Assembly (NCBI GenBank): GCA_024758765.1
Contig: CP101406.1
Span: 3,038,001 to 3,102,000, forward strand
From: Mycobacterium sp. SVM_VP21
GTDB lineage: Bacteria > Actinomycetota > Actinomycetes > Mycobacteriales > Mycobacteriaceae
Length of the DNA: 64,000 nucleotides
Reading direction: 5' to 3'
A program made the position numbers and the translations under genes. The notes below the pieces were generated by a model. It did no database searches, was not told the origin of the DNA, and saw nothing but the letters and a program-made list of their open reading frames with translations. Shown piece by piece: positions 26,409-35,437 of this stretch. The stretch's first letter is position 1, and every line of letters begins with the position of its first letter.

Positions 26409-29329
26409 CGTCCCCCTCCCCCCTTGTTGCTCGCAGCTGGGCTTGCCGTGGACGTGCTCGGATCGTCGTCGTCCCACAGCAACAATTGGCGCACCGCCGC
26501 ACGGGATCCATAGGGCTGCAGCATCTGGCTGGCGGGCCGGGGCCGTACCTTCAGCGGCCACCAGAACCAGCGGCCCAGCAGCGCTGCGATCGACGGGGTC
26601 ATGAACGACCGCACGATCAGGGTGTCGAACAACAGCCCGAGGGCGATCGTGGTGCCGATCTGCCCCAGGACCCGCAACTCGGCGAACATGAACGATGCCA
26701 TCGTGGCGGCGAAGACCAAACCCGCCGAGGTGACTACCGATCCGGAGCCGGCCATCGCGCGGATGATGCCGGTGTTGATGCCGGCATGGAGTTCCTCCTT
26801 GAATCGGGATATCAGCAGCAGGTTGTAGTCGGATCCCACGGCCAGCAGCAGGATGACCGCCAGTGCCAGCACGATCCAGTACAGCTGGATGCCGAAGATG
26901 TACTGCCAAATCAGCACCGAGAGCCCGAAAGACGCTCCCAAAGACAGCGCTACGGTGCCGACGATGACCAGTGCGGCGATGACGCTGCCGGTGATGAACA
27001 TCATCACCAGCAAGATCAGACTCAGCGCCGCGACTCCGGCGATCATCAAGTCGTATTTGGCGCCGTCGGCGATGTCCTTATAGGTGGCCGCGGTGCCGGC
27101 GAGGTAGATCTTGGAGCCTGCGAGCGGAGTTCCCTTGACCGCATCCCGCGCAGCATGACGAATCGCGGCAATGTGCGAAATACCCTCCGGCGTCGCGGGA
27201 TCGCCCTCATGGGTGATGATCATCCGGGCCGCCTTGCCGTCGGGCGACATGAACATCTTCACGCCCCGCAGGAATTCCGGATTGGCGAAGACCTCCGGCG
27301 GCAGATAGAACGAATCGTCGGTTTTCGCCTCGTCGAATGCCGTACCCATAGCGGTCGCGTTGTCGAGGCCGGCAGCAGCCTGGTCGTTCAACCCGGAACT
27401 GGTCGCGTGGTTCGACATGGTCAGGTCGCGGTTTCGTTCCTGACTGGCGATCTGGGGCGGGATCAGGCCGAGCAACTTGGGTTGCAGTGCATCGAGTTTG
27501 GCGATACTCCCGGCGACGTCGTCGAGCTGAGAGGTGAGCACGTCGATCCCGTCGAGCGCGTCGAGCACCGACCGGATGGCCGCGCACACCGGGATATCGA
27601 AGCAGTGCGGTTCCCAGTAGAAGTAGCTGCGCAGCGGGCGGATGAAGTCGTCGAAATTGGCGATTTTGTTCCGTAGATCCGCCGCGGTAGTCACCGTCTG
27701 GGCAAATGCCTTCGCCTGCTCACCGGTGATGGCGCCCGATTGCTGTTGCAGTAGGTACTGCTGGCGCAGGATATCGATCGAATTGTTGATCACGTCAACC
27801 TGTTTGAGCATGGTGGCGGCTTGTGACTCCTGGAAGGGGAGGTTGAGGATCTGCGTCGCGCTGCCAGCGCTGATCTGGAACGGGATCGATGTGTGATCCA
27901 AGGGCGTGCCCAGCGGCCGGGTGATCGATTGGACCTGCGCGATGCCGTCGGTGTGGAAGATCGCCTTGGCCACGCGCTCGAGCAGGATCATGTTCGTCGG
28001 GTTGCGCATGTCGTGGTCGGCTTCGATCATCAGCAGCTCGGGGTTGAGCCTGGCCTGCGAAAAGTGCCGTTCGGCAGCGGCATAGCCGACGTTGGCCGGG
28101 GCGTCAGCCGGCATGTACGGTCGGGTGTCATAGCTGGTCTTGTAGCCGGGCAGGGCGAGCAGGCCGATCAGCGCGACCGCGATCGTCGCCACCAGGATGG
28201 GTACGGGCCAGCGCACCAGAGCAGTGCCGATTCGCCGCCAGCCCTGGGTACTCAGCTCCCGCGCGGGCTCGAACAGGCCGAAGTGCCGGCCGACGGCGAG
28301 CATGGCGGGCGCCAACGTCAAGGCCGCGGCGACAGCGACGAGAACTCCGATACCTGCCGGGACACCCAGTGTCTGAAAATACGGAAGCCGAGCAAAGGTC
28401 AGGCAGAACACCGCACCGGCAATCGTCAGGCCCGAGCCCAAAATGATGTGTGCGGTGCCGTGATACATCGTGTTGAACGCCGTGACCCGGTCCTGGCCGC
28501 CGTAGCGGGCTTCGTGGAAGCGGCCGAGCAGGAAGATTGCGTAGTCGGTGCCGGCAGCGATCACCAGCAGGGTCAGAAGATTCGTCGAGTACGTCGACAG
28601 TTTGATGATGCCGGCGTTGGCCAACACGGCGACGACGCCGCGCGACGCGGTCAACTCGATCATCACCATGAAGATCACCAGGACCGCGGTGGTGATGCGT
28701 CGGTACAACCACAACAGCATCATCAGGATGACGCCGATGGTGATCAGGGTCGTCTTCCAGGTGCCCTTGCTGCCGACTTCGAATTGGTCGGTGACCAACG
28801 GCGCGGCGCCAGTCACATAGGCCCGTACGCCCGGCGGCGGCGGCGTGTCATTGACGATGTTGCGCACCGCATCGACCGATTCGTTGGCCAGTGATTCGCC
28901 TTGGTTTCCTGCGAGGTAGACCTGCACCAACGCGGCCTTGCCGTCGTTGCTCTGCGAGCCGGCCGCGGTCAGGGGATCGCCCCAGAAGTCCTGAACGTGC
29001 TCGACGTGCCGGGTGTCCCGCTTGAGCTTGTCGATCAAACCGTCGTAGTAGTGGTGCGCATCGGCACCCAAGGGCTGATCGCCCTCCAGCACGATCATCG
29101 CCGAACTGTCCGAACTGAACTCTTGGAAAACCGCACCGATGTGCTTGGCGGCCTGCAGCGACGGTGCGTCCTGCGGGCTCAGTGACGCGTTGTTTGCTTC
29201 GGCCACCTTCTCCAGTTGCGGTACAAAGACATTCGTCACCATGGCAACAGCGAGCCAGAAGAATACGATCGCGACGGAGTAGCGCCGCAGCAGGTCCGGG
29301 ACCCGACGCCACGAGATTTGCGGGCTCAT
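26405..29329 (-). CDS. MmpL family RND transporter
   Basis: This 974-residue RND-type membrane protein has two sets of membrane helices and two large periplasmic loops, as in MmpL4/MmpL5. The proton-relay Asp-Tyr pairs are Asp262-Tyr263 (AGTDYAIFLLGRF) and Asp834-Tyr835 (VGSDYNLLLISRF). MmpL4/5 export siderophores or lipids with an MmpS partner encoded directly upstream. The ATG at 29329 overlaps the mmpS stop, and the stop overlaps the next gene. Substrate cannot be told from sequence. Confidence 0.9.
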   Translation of the reverse strand: MSPQISWRRVPDLLRRYSVAIVFFWLAVAMVTNVFVPQLEKVAEANNASLSPQDAPSLQAAKHIGAVFQEFSSDSSAMIVLEGDQPLGADAHHYYDGLIDKLKRDTRHVEHVQDFWGDPLTAAGSQSNDGKAALVQVYLAGNQGESLANESVDAVRNIVNDTPPPPGVRAYVTGAAPLVTDQFEVGSKGTWKTTLITIGVILMMLLWLYRRITTAVLVIFMVMIELTASRGVVAVLANAGIIKLSTYSTNLLTLLVIAAGTDYAIFLLGRFHEARYGGQDRVTAFNTMYHGTAHIILGSGLTIAGAVFCLTFARLPYFQTLGVPAGIGVLVAVAAALTLAPAMLAVGRHFGLFEPARELSTQGWRRIGTALVRWPVPILVATIAVALIGLLALPGYKTSYDTRPYMPADAPANVGYAAAERHFSQARLNPELLMIEADHDMRNPTNMILLERVAKAIFHTDGIAQVQSITRPLGTPLDHTSIPFQISAGSATQILNLPFQESQAATMLKQVDVINNSIDILRQQYLLQQQSGAITGEQAKAFAQTVTTAADLRNKIANFDDFIRPLRSYFYWEPHCFDIPVCAAIRSVLDALDGIDVLTSQLDDVAGSIAKLDALQPKLLGLIPPQIASQERNRDLTMSNHATSSGLNDQAAAGLDNATAMGTAFDEAKTDDSFYLPPEVFANPEFLRGVKMFMSPDGKAARMIITHEGDPATPEGISHIAAIRHAARDAVKGTPLAGSKIYLAGTAATYKDIADGAKYDLMIAGVAALSLILLVMMFITGSVIAALVIVGTVALSLGASFGLSVLIWQYIFGIQLYWIVLALAVILLLAVGSDYNLLLISRFKEELHAGINTGIIRAMAGSGSVVTSAGLVFAATMASFMFAELRVLGQIGTTIALGLLFDTLIVRSFMTPSIAALLGRWFWWPLKVRPRPASQMLQPYGSRAAVRQLLLWDDDDPSTSTASPAASNKGGGGR

Positions 29330-29787
29330 CCGGACTTGTCCATACAGTAGGTGAAGGCGTGCAAGGCATCGGCCGTTCTCTCGTCTTTCACGTCGCCGTC
29401 GATCGTGATCCGGCAGCTGATCGAATCGCTATCGCCTTGCGCCTCAACATTGGCAGCAACGGCCGGTTTCGTCGTCGTCGCGTCGTAGGACCAGGGCAGC
29501 ACAACAGCGTCGGCACGTTGCGGTTGCGCATCCACATCCAAATAGGTGATGGTCGCGACAGTTCCCGGCGGGCCATACACCTCGATGAGCACTCGCTTGG
29601 GGTTGAACGGTGCAACGTCGTTGGCGAAACCACTGGGGGTAGACACGACGTCGTGGGACGCGAAAATGCCGTGCAGGCGATACACCGTAAGTCCCGCGAC
29701 GAACACGACGACCACCGCCGTCAACGGCTTCCAGTTGTGGCCCAGGCGGCGTACCCATGAGACCTTCTGGCTGTCATGCCTGTTCAC
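29326..29787 (-). CDS. MmpS family membrane protein
   Basis: The protein has a short basic N-terminus, one membrane helix (KPLTAVVVVFVAGLTVYRL) and an exported beta domain with VLIEVYGPPGTVATITYLDVDAQPQ and two conserved cysteines late in the chain (ISCRITID, TYCMDKSG). MmpS proteins partner MmpL transporters. GTG 29787 gives the family-like short tail (153 residues); GTG 29814 (162 residues) is equally allowed by ribosome-site evidence. The stop overlaps the mmpL start. Confidence 0.85.
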   Translation of the reverse strand: MNRHDSQKVSWVRRLGHNWKPLTAVVVVFVAGLTVYRLHGIFASHDVVSTPSGFANDVAPFNPKRVLIEVYGPPGTVATITYLDVDAQPQRADAVVLPWSYDATTTKPAVAANVEAQGDSDSISCRITIDGDVKDERTADALHAFTYCMDKSG

Positions 29788-29858
29788 GCACGACCACCAA
29801 TGTGCGGTATCCACTCGCTCGAGGTTCCTGGCCGGCCGTGTGACATAGCGGCAAACGT

Positions 29859-29875
29859 AGACTGCATTACAGTCT
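29859..29875. promoter_or_regulatory. 17-bp perfect palindrome between mmpS and cyp130
   Basis: AGACTG-CATTA-CAGTCT, with GT and AC extending it outward with one mismatch, lies in the 175-bp divergent region. It is 72-88 bp from the mmpS start and 88-104 bp from the cyp130 start. Size and symmetry fit a TetR-type operator; candidate binders are the TetR of the mmpSL unit or the TetR next to cyp130. Confidence 0.5.
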
Positions 29876-29962
29876 CACACAAGTGCCGTGTCAGCTGCGG
29901 TACAGAAATCAGGAATCCCGCAGCCATTGACACCAAATGCACTCTTGTCGTATCAATGAGAC

Positions 29963-31183
29963 ATGACGACCACGCTGTCTCATCCGAAATTTGAACTCTG
30001 CAACGCCGACACCTGGCCCAACCCCTGGCCGATGTACGCCGCGCTGCGCGACCACGACCCGGTCCACCACGTGATCCCGGAGAACGCGCCCAACCAGGAC
30101 TACTACGTGCTGTCTCGGCACGCCGACATCTGGGCGGCCGCCGCCGACCACGAAACGTTCTCCTCCGCGCAGGGACTGACCGTCAACTACGGCGAGCTGG
30201 AGATGATCGGCCTGGCCGACAACCCGCCGATGGTGATGCAGGATCCGCCGGTACACACCGAGTTTCGCAAGCTGGTGGCCCGCGGCTTCATGCCGCGGCA
30301 GGTGGAGTTGCTGGAGCCCAAGGTGCGCGAGTTCGTCGTCGAGCGCCTCGAGCGGCTGCAGGCCAACGGCGGCGGTGACATCGTCGCCGAGCTGTTCAAG
30401 CCGCTGCCGTCGATGGTGGTCGCGCACTATTTGGGTGTGCCGGAAGAGGACCGCAGCCAGTTCGATCGCTGGACCGAAGCGATTGTCGCGGCCACCGTCA
30501 GCGAGGACGGGGTCGCCTCGGCCGGGGACGCGATCGGGGAGATGATGGGTTATTTCACCGGGCTCATCGAGCGCCGCCGCACCGACCCGCAGGATGACAC
30601 CGTCTCGCACCTGGTGGCAGCCGGAATGGGTGCCGACGGTGACATCAACGGGTTGCTGTCGGTACTGGCCTTCGCCTTCACCATGGTCACCGGCGGCAAC
30701 GACACCACGACCGGAATGCTCGGCGGCTCAGTGCAATTGCTGCAGCGCTCCCCCGAGCAACGTCAGCTTCTCGTCGACAATCCCGAGCTGATCCGCGACG
30801 CCGTCGAGGAGTTGCTCCGGCTGACCTCCCCCGTGCAGGGGCTGGCCCGCACCACCACCCGCGACGTCGCAATCGGCGACACCACCATTCCGGCGGACCG
30901 CAAGGTATTGCTGCTGTACGGCTCGGGCAACCGCGACGAACGCCAGTTCGGGCCGGACGCCGCCGAGCTCAACGTGCGCCGCAAGCCGCACCAGATCCTC
31001 ACCTTCAGCTACGGCGCGCACCACTGCATCGGCAACCAGGCAGCGAAGATGCAGGCCCGCGTGGCGCTGGAAGAGCTGCTGGCCCGCTGCCCGAACTACG
31101 CGGTCGACGAATCCGGGATCGTCTGGGCCGGCGGCAATTACGTACGGCGCCCACTGTCGGTGCCCTTCACCGTCGGATCGTGA
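29963..31183 (+). CDS. cyp130: Cytochrome P450, CYP130-like
   Basis: This 406-residue P450 has the heme-binding motif FSYGAHHCIGNQ (Cys355), the I-helix motif TGGNDTTTG and the K-helix EELLR. The cysteine position and the start WPNPWPMYAALRDHDPV match M. tuberculosis CYP130 (Rv1256c). It is a soluble monooxygenase whose natural substrate is not known. The stop overlaps the following TetR start (GTGATG), as with Rv1256c-Rv1255c. Confidence 0.92.
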   Translation: MTTTLSHPKFELCNADTWPNPWPMYAALRDHDPVHHVIPENAPNQDYYVLSRHADIWAAAADHETFSSAQGLTVNYGELEMIGLADNPPMVMQDPPVHTEFRKLVARGFMPRQVELLEPKVREFVVERLERLQANGGGDIVAELFKPLPSMVVAHYLGVPEEDRSQFDRWTEAIVAATVSEDGVASAGDAIGEMMGYFTGLIERRRTDPQDDTVSHLVAAGMGADGDINGLLSVLAFAFTMVTGGNDTTTGMLGGSVQLLQRSPEQRQLLVDNPELIRDAVEELLRLTSPVQGLARTTTRDVAIGDTTIPADRKVLLLYGSGNRDERQFGPDAAELNVRRKPHQILTFSYGAHHCIGNQAAKMQARVALEELLARCPNYAVDESGIVWAGGNYVRRPLSVPFTVGS

Positions 31184-31767
31184 TGGCCGGGCGGGCCTGG
31201 CTGTCCGATCAGCGCGGCGAGTTGGCCGCCGAGAAAATTCTCGACGCGGCCGAGAAACTGTTCGCCGAACAGGACCCCGCCTCGGTGGGCATGACTGAGA
31301 TTGCCCGCGCCGCAGGCTGCTCCCGCGCCACGCTGTATCGGTATTTCGAGAGCCGCGACGCGCTGCACACCGCCTACGTGCACCGGTGGGCGAATGCGCT
31401 CTATCACGAGTTGACCCGGCGGCTGGCCGGCATCGACGAGCCGGCGGAGCGGCTGGTCGCCGGGATCACCGAATCGCTGGCACTGGTGCGCGGCAACCCG
31501 GCGCTGGCGTCGTGGTTCGCCGAGACCGGACCACCGATCGGTGCCGCGATGGCCGCGCGGTCCGATGTCATCACCGTGATGGTCGCGTCGTTCCTGTCCG
31601 CCTTGGGCGCCGAAGACAACGACGCGGTTCCGCAACGCGCCCGATGGGTGGTACGGGTGGTGACGTCGATGCTGAGCTTCCCGGGGCGCGACGCCGACGA
31701 CGAGCGAGAAATGCTGACGCAGTTCGTGGTCCCGGTCGTGGTGTCGCCGACGGTACAGTCTTCGTAA
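31180..31767 (+). CDS. TetR family regulator, Rv1255c-like
   Basis: This 195-residue protein has one TetR HTH (KILDAAEKLFAEQDPASVGM, RAAGCSRATLYRYFESRDAL) and a helical ligand domain. It overlaps the cyp130 stop by four bases (GTG 31180) and is thus co-expressed; ATG 31183 is an alternative. It is a likely regulator of cyp130 and the divergent mmpS promoter. Confidence 0.87.
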   Translation: MMAGRAWLSDQRGELAAEKILDAAEKLFAEQDPASVGMTEIARAAGCSRATLYRYFESRDALHTAYVHRWANALYHELTRRLAGIDEPAERLVAGITESLALVRGNPALASWFAETGPPIGAAMAARSDVITVMVASFLSALGAEDNDAVPQRARWVVRVVTSMLSFPGRDADDEREMLTQFVVPVVVSPTVQSS

Positions 31768-31790
31768 CCTCCGGCCGAACCGCCCGCCGA

Positions 31791-31842
31791 GCGTGAAGCC
31801 AGCTTCACGTTCGACCCCTGAGCGTGAAGGCAACTTCACGCT
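31791..31842. terminator. Two adjacent hairpins at convergent gene ends
   Basis: The first hairpin is CGTGAAGC-CA-GCTTCACG (31792-31809). The second is AGCGTGAAG-GCAA-CTTCACGCT (31821-31842). They lie between the TetR stop and the acyltransferase 3' end; the second is inside the coding end of the latter. They are suited to bidirectional termination, but no T-run follows. Confidence 0.55.
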
Positions 31843-32983
31843 GGGCGGGACGCACCCGGGTGAGCCGGTGCAGCAGCCAGGACACCGGCACGGTGACGAC
31901 CATGGTGACCACGAACAGCGCCAGCATCGAGCCGGTGTAGACCGGGGTGTGCAGCACCTCGACCATCACCACCTCCATCAGCACCAGGTGAACCAGGAAG
32001 ATCTCATAGGAGATCTCCCCCAGCCACACCATCGGCCGGCTCGCCAGCAGTCGCGCGTACCAACCGCGATTGCCCAACGCCAGCGGCGCCACCATCAGCG
32101 CGGCGATCACGGCGTAGAACCCGGCCTTGACCAAGGCCTCGGAGAGTTTGGCCGGTGACGTGGTGGGCTCCCCCGCGATCGGCGTGGAAGCGATGAGGTA
32201 GCAGATGAGCGCCAACGGAATCGCCACGAAGCCGTAGCAGCGCACGCCCATCGCCTGTAGCACCGTGAGCGTCATCCCGGCGACGAACCAGGCCAGATAG
32301 CCCGGCAGCCACAGCCGGGCGCCGTCGGGCAGGAAGTCGGTCGTGTGTACGAGCGTCAGCCAGGCCGGCGTGATCGCTGCCGCCGCAGCCAACCCGGCCA
32401 GCAGCAGCCCCGGCCGCCACTGCCGGCGGCACAGCCAGACCAATGTCACATACGCCAGCAGCGGCAGCACTACGTAGAAGGCGACTTCGACTGCGAGACT
32501 CCACATCTGGGTGAGGCCCTGGTGCAGATACCCGAACATGTAGTTGTCGGTGTAGATCTGAGTCAGCGTCAGGTTCCGCAGCAGCCCGATCCAGTTGTGG
32601 CCGGGGTTCGGTCCGGCGGCGCGGTAGTGGTAGATCACATAGGCCAGCGCCACCGTGACGACATAGGCGGGCATGATGCGCCGCACCCGGTGCCAGGCGT
32701 AGCGGCGCACCGACGGGTCCGGGCGCCCCAATGCAGTGGCCCGCACCCAGGGCTGAAACAGCAGAAAACCGGAGAGCACGAAGAAGATCGGCACCCCGAT
32801 CTCCATCCGGGAACCCAGCAATCCCGCGTAGCCGTGGGTGTACTTACCGGTGGTGTAGGCCGCATGCGTTCCGACCACCAGGAGCGCCGCCACCGCACGC
32901 ACACCGGTCAGCGAGGCAACCCGGTCCACGTGAGAGACCTGTTCGAGCCCGCCCTGCTCGACCTCGTCGCGCGGCAGGGTCAT
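31805..32983 (-). CDS. Acyltransferase family 3 membrane protein, Rv1254-like
   Basis: This 392-residue protein has about ten membrane helices and family markers RAVAALLVVGTHAAY, the HGYAGLLGSRMEIGVPIFFVLSGFLLF block and RVRRIMPAYVVTV. Acyltransferase-3 enzymes move acyl groups from CoA or carriers to sugars or lipids. The ATG 32983 overlaps the deaD stop (ATGA). The last codons (REVAFTLRGRT) are formed by the 31821-31842 hairpin, which is unusual for a coding end. Confidence 0.85.
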   Translation of the reverse strand: MTLPRDEVEQGGLEQVSHVDRVASLTGVRAVAALLVVGTHAAYTTGKYTHGYAGLLGSRMEIGVPIFFVLSGFLLFQPWVRATALGRPDPSVRRYAWHRVRRIMPAYVVTVALAYVIYHYRAAGPNPGHNWIGLLRNLTLTQIYTDNYMFGYLHQGLTQMWSLAVEVAFYVVLPLLAYVTLVWLCRRQWRPGLLLAGLAAAAAITPAWLTLVHTTDFLPDGARLWLPGYLAWFVAGMTLTVLQAMGVRCYGFVAIPLALICYLIASTPIAGEPTTSPAKLSEALVKAGFYAVIAALMVAPLALGNRGWYARLLASRPMVWLGEISYEIFLVHLVLMEVVMVEVLHTPVYTGSMLALFVVTMVVTVPVSWLLHRLTRVRPAQREVAFTLRGRT

Positions 32984-34731
32984 TCGGTCCGTTTCCGGTA
33001 CCCACCCTCGCCACGCCGATCGGGTTTGCCAGACGGCCGGTCACAACGCAGGTTGATCAGCTGGCCCTGAATCCGGGTCTGCTCCAACGCCTTGAGCGTC
33101 TTGCCGGACAGTTTGGCGGGCAGCTCGACCAGCGAGTGGTCCACCTTGATGCTGATGTTGCCGAAATCGCTGCGATTCAGACCACCCTCGTTGGCCAGCG
33201 CCCCGACGATCGCACCCGGGTTGACCTTGTGCCGCTTGCCGACCGCGATACGGTAGGTCGCGAATCCGTCTTTAGGCGGGCCCTTGCGGTCACCTTTGCG
33301 GTCGTCGCGGCCGCCGTCGCGATCCGGCTTGGCGCGTTCGCGTCGCTTGTCCGGCGGCGGCTCCACCATCAGGAACGCCTCACCGTCGCGAGACTGCAGC
33401 GCCAGTGCGGCGGCAATGTCTGCCATCGGCACGTTGTGCTCGCGGCTGTAGTCCTCGACCAAACGGCGGAACAGCTCGATGCCCGACGCACTGAGATGGT
33501 TGGTGATCGCGTCGGCGAACTTGGCGACCCGCTGAGCATTGACGTCGTCGACGCTGGGCAGCTCGGCCTCGATCAGCTTCTGCCGAGTCACCTTCTCGAT
33601 CAGCCGCAGCAGGTGGCGTTCCCGCGGGTTGACGAACAGCAGCGCGGTTCCCGAACGCCCGGCGCGCCCGGTGCGCCCGATCCGGTGCACATAGGCCTCG
33701 GGGTCGTTGGGAATGTCGTAGTTGACGACATGCGAGATCCGCTCCACGTCCAGTCCGCGGGCGGCGACATCGGTGGCGACCAGGATGTCGATATTGCCGT
33801 TCTTCAGCGAGGCGATGGTCCGCTCTCGCTGCGCCTGGGCAATGTCACCGTTGATCGCCGCCGCGGAGAATCCTCGGGCGCGCAGCTTTTCGGCGACCTC
33901 TTCGGTGGCCTGCTTGGTGCGAACAAAGACGATCATCGCTTCGAAGGGCTCGACTTCGAGCACCCGGGTCAGCGCGTCCATCTTGCGGGGCCCGGCGACC
34001 TCGATGTAGCGCTGGGTGATGTTCTCCGCGGTGGTGGTTTTCGCCTTGACAGTGACTTCGACGGGGTCGTGCAGGTAGCGGCTGGTGATGCGGCGAATGG
34101 CCGAGGGCATGGTCGCCGAGAACAGCGCCACCTGCTTGTACTCGGGGGTGTCGGCCAGGATGCGCTCGACGTCCTCGGCGAATCCCATCTGCAGCATCTC
34201 GTCGGCCTCGTCGAGCACCAGGTAATCCAGGTGCGACAAGTCCAGGCTGCCGCGTTCCAGGTGATCGATGACCCGGCCCGGAGTACCGACCACGACCTGC
34301 GCGCCGCGCTTGAGCCCGGACAGCTGCACGGTGTAGGACGCGCCGCCGTAGATCGGCAGCACGTTGATCCGGGGCAGATGCGCACCGTAGCGCCCGAACG
34401 CCTCGGCGACCTGCAGCGCCAACTCGCGGGTTGGCGCGAGCACCAGCGCCTGGGTGGCTTTGCTGGTGGTGTCGATGCGCGACAGGATCGGAATGGCGAA
34501 CGCGGCGGTCTTGCCGGTGCCGGTCTGGGCCAGCCCGACCACGTCGGAACCCTCCAGCAGGGCCGGGATGGTGGCGGCCTGAATCGCCGAGGGCGTCTCG
34601 TAGCCCACCTCGGCGACGGCCTTCAGCACCGAGGGGTGGATCTGCAGGTCGGCGAAAGTCGGGGTGGGCGGGTCCGACAGGGACCCAGTGGTGTCCGGGA
34701 ACGGCTCAGCGGGGGCATCAGGCGAGGTCAT
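32980..34731 (-). CDS. deaD: DEAD-box RNA helicase DeaD/CsdA
   Basis: This 583-residue helicase has Walker A AQTGTGKT, DEAD box, SAT and the HRIGRTGRAG motif VI. A C-terminal DbpA-like RNA-binding domain follows (residues ~470-560, KVNPGAIVGALANEGGLNRSDFGNI) with a basic tail. It unwinds structured RNA in ribosome assembly and cold adaptation. ATG 34731 gives the family N-terminus. The match to Rv1253 is by order and size. Confidence 0.92.
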   Translation of the reverse strand: MTSPDAPAEPFPDTTGSLSDPPTPTFADLQIHPSVLKAVAEVGYETPSAIQAATIPALLEGSDVVGLAQTGTGKTAAFAIPILSRIDTTSKATQALVLAPTRELALQVAEAFGRYGAHLPRINVLPIYGGASYTVQLSGLKRGAQVVVGTPGRVIDHLERGSLDLSHLDYLVLDEADEMLQMGFAEDVERILADTPEYKQVALFSATMPSAIRRITSRYLHDPVEVTVKAKTTTAENITQRYIEVAGPRKMDALTRVLEVEPFEAMIVFVRTKQATEEVAEKLRARGFSAAAINGDIAQAQRERTIASLKNGNIDILVATDVAARGLDVERISHVVNYDIPNDPEAYVHRIGRTGRAGRSGTALLFVNPRERHLLRLIEKVTRQKLIEAELPSVDDVNAQRVAKFADAITNHLSASGIELFRRLVEDYSREHNVPMADIAAALALQSRDGEAFLMVEPPPDKRRERAKPDRDGGRDDRKGDRKGPPKDGFATYRIAVGKRHKVNPGAIVGALANEGGLNRSDFGNISIKVDHSLVELPAKLSGKTLKALEQTRIQGQLINLRCDRPSGKPDRRGEGGYRKRTE

Positions 34732-34861
34732 AGCGCTTAGCAGTCTACGGGCAAAGCGGCCCACCTACCGCCACTGTTGATCGCCGACAGTGGCGGACCC
34801 GACATCGGTGGTCGGCCACGCCTCCCCGGGCGGCCGGCCGGGCGGCGGTACGGTGCCCGGT

Positions 34862-35425
34862 GTGCCAAGTGCCGCCAAATCCTCAGTACTGGTCGCCGCA
34901 CTGGCCGTAGCTCTGCTGGCCGGTTGCGGTTCGGGTGACTCCACCGTCGCCAAGACCCCGGAGAACACCAGCCCGGCCGCCGCGCCGCCGGAGGCGCCCC
35001 CAGCCACCACCGGGCCTGCCACGTCGAACAGCCCGGCGCCCGCAGATCCGTGCGCGGTCAACCTGGCCGCGCCGGCAATCGCCAAAGCCGTCTCCGAGCT
35101 GCCCCCCGATCCGCGCAGCAAGCAGCCATGGAGCCCGGAGCCGCTGGCTGGCAACTACAACGCCTGTGCCGACATCTCGGCGGTGGTCGTCAAGGCCAAC
35201 ACCAATGCCGAACACCCGAGTACGCGGGCGGTGCTGTTTCACCGCGGCGAATTCCTTCCCCAAGCCGTGCCGGACACCTATGGGTTCAGCGGAATCGACG
35301 TGGCGCAGTCCACCGGCGACACGGTGGCGCTGCGAAACGCCAGCGGTATACCGGGGTTGGCCGGGATCGTGAAATTCCACTGGAACGGCAATGGGGTGGA
35401 CATCGTCGGCAACACCACTCGGTAA
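34862..35425 (+). CDS. lprE: Lipoprotein LprE
   Basis: This 187-residue protein has a signal ending in the lipobox LLAGC with Cys22, a Pro/Ala-rich linker (ENTSPAAAPPEAPPATTGP), then a domain with DPCAVNLAAPAIAKAVSELPPDP and GNYNACADISAVVVKANTN, matching Rv1252c LprE by order and by resemblance of these blocks. GTG 34862 is chosen because it opens the signal peptide; GTG 34853 is an alternative. It is divergent from deaD. Its role is not established; a link to cell-wall permeability and macrophage survival is known for LprE. Confidence 0.85.
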   Translation: MPSAAKSSVLVAALAVALLAGCGSGDSTVAKTPENTSPAAAPPEAPPATTGPATSNSPAPADPCAVNLAAPAIAKAVSELPPDPRSKQPWSPEPLAGNYNACADISAVVVKANTNAEHPSTRAVLFHRGEFLPQAVPDTYGFSGIDVAQSTGDTVALRNASGIPGLAGIVKFHWNGNGVDIVGNTTR

Positions 35426-35437
35426 CCGGTCGCGCCC

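Noticed and set aside
26084..27676. Plus-strand frame of 530 codons over the mmpL gene
   Set aside because: The minus-strand MmpL has intact Asp-Tyr proton-relay pairs and helices; the plus frame is a composition shadow.
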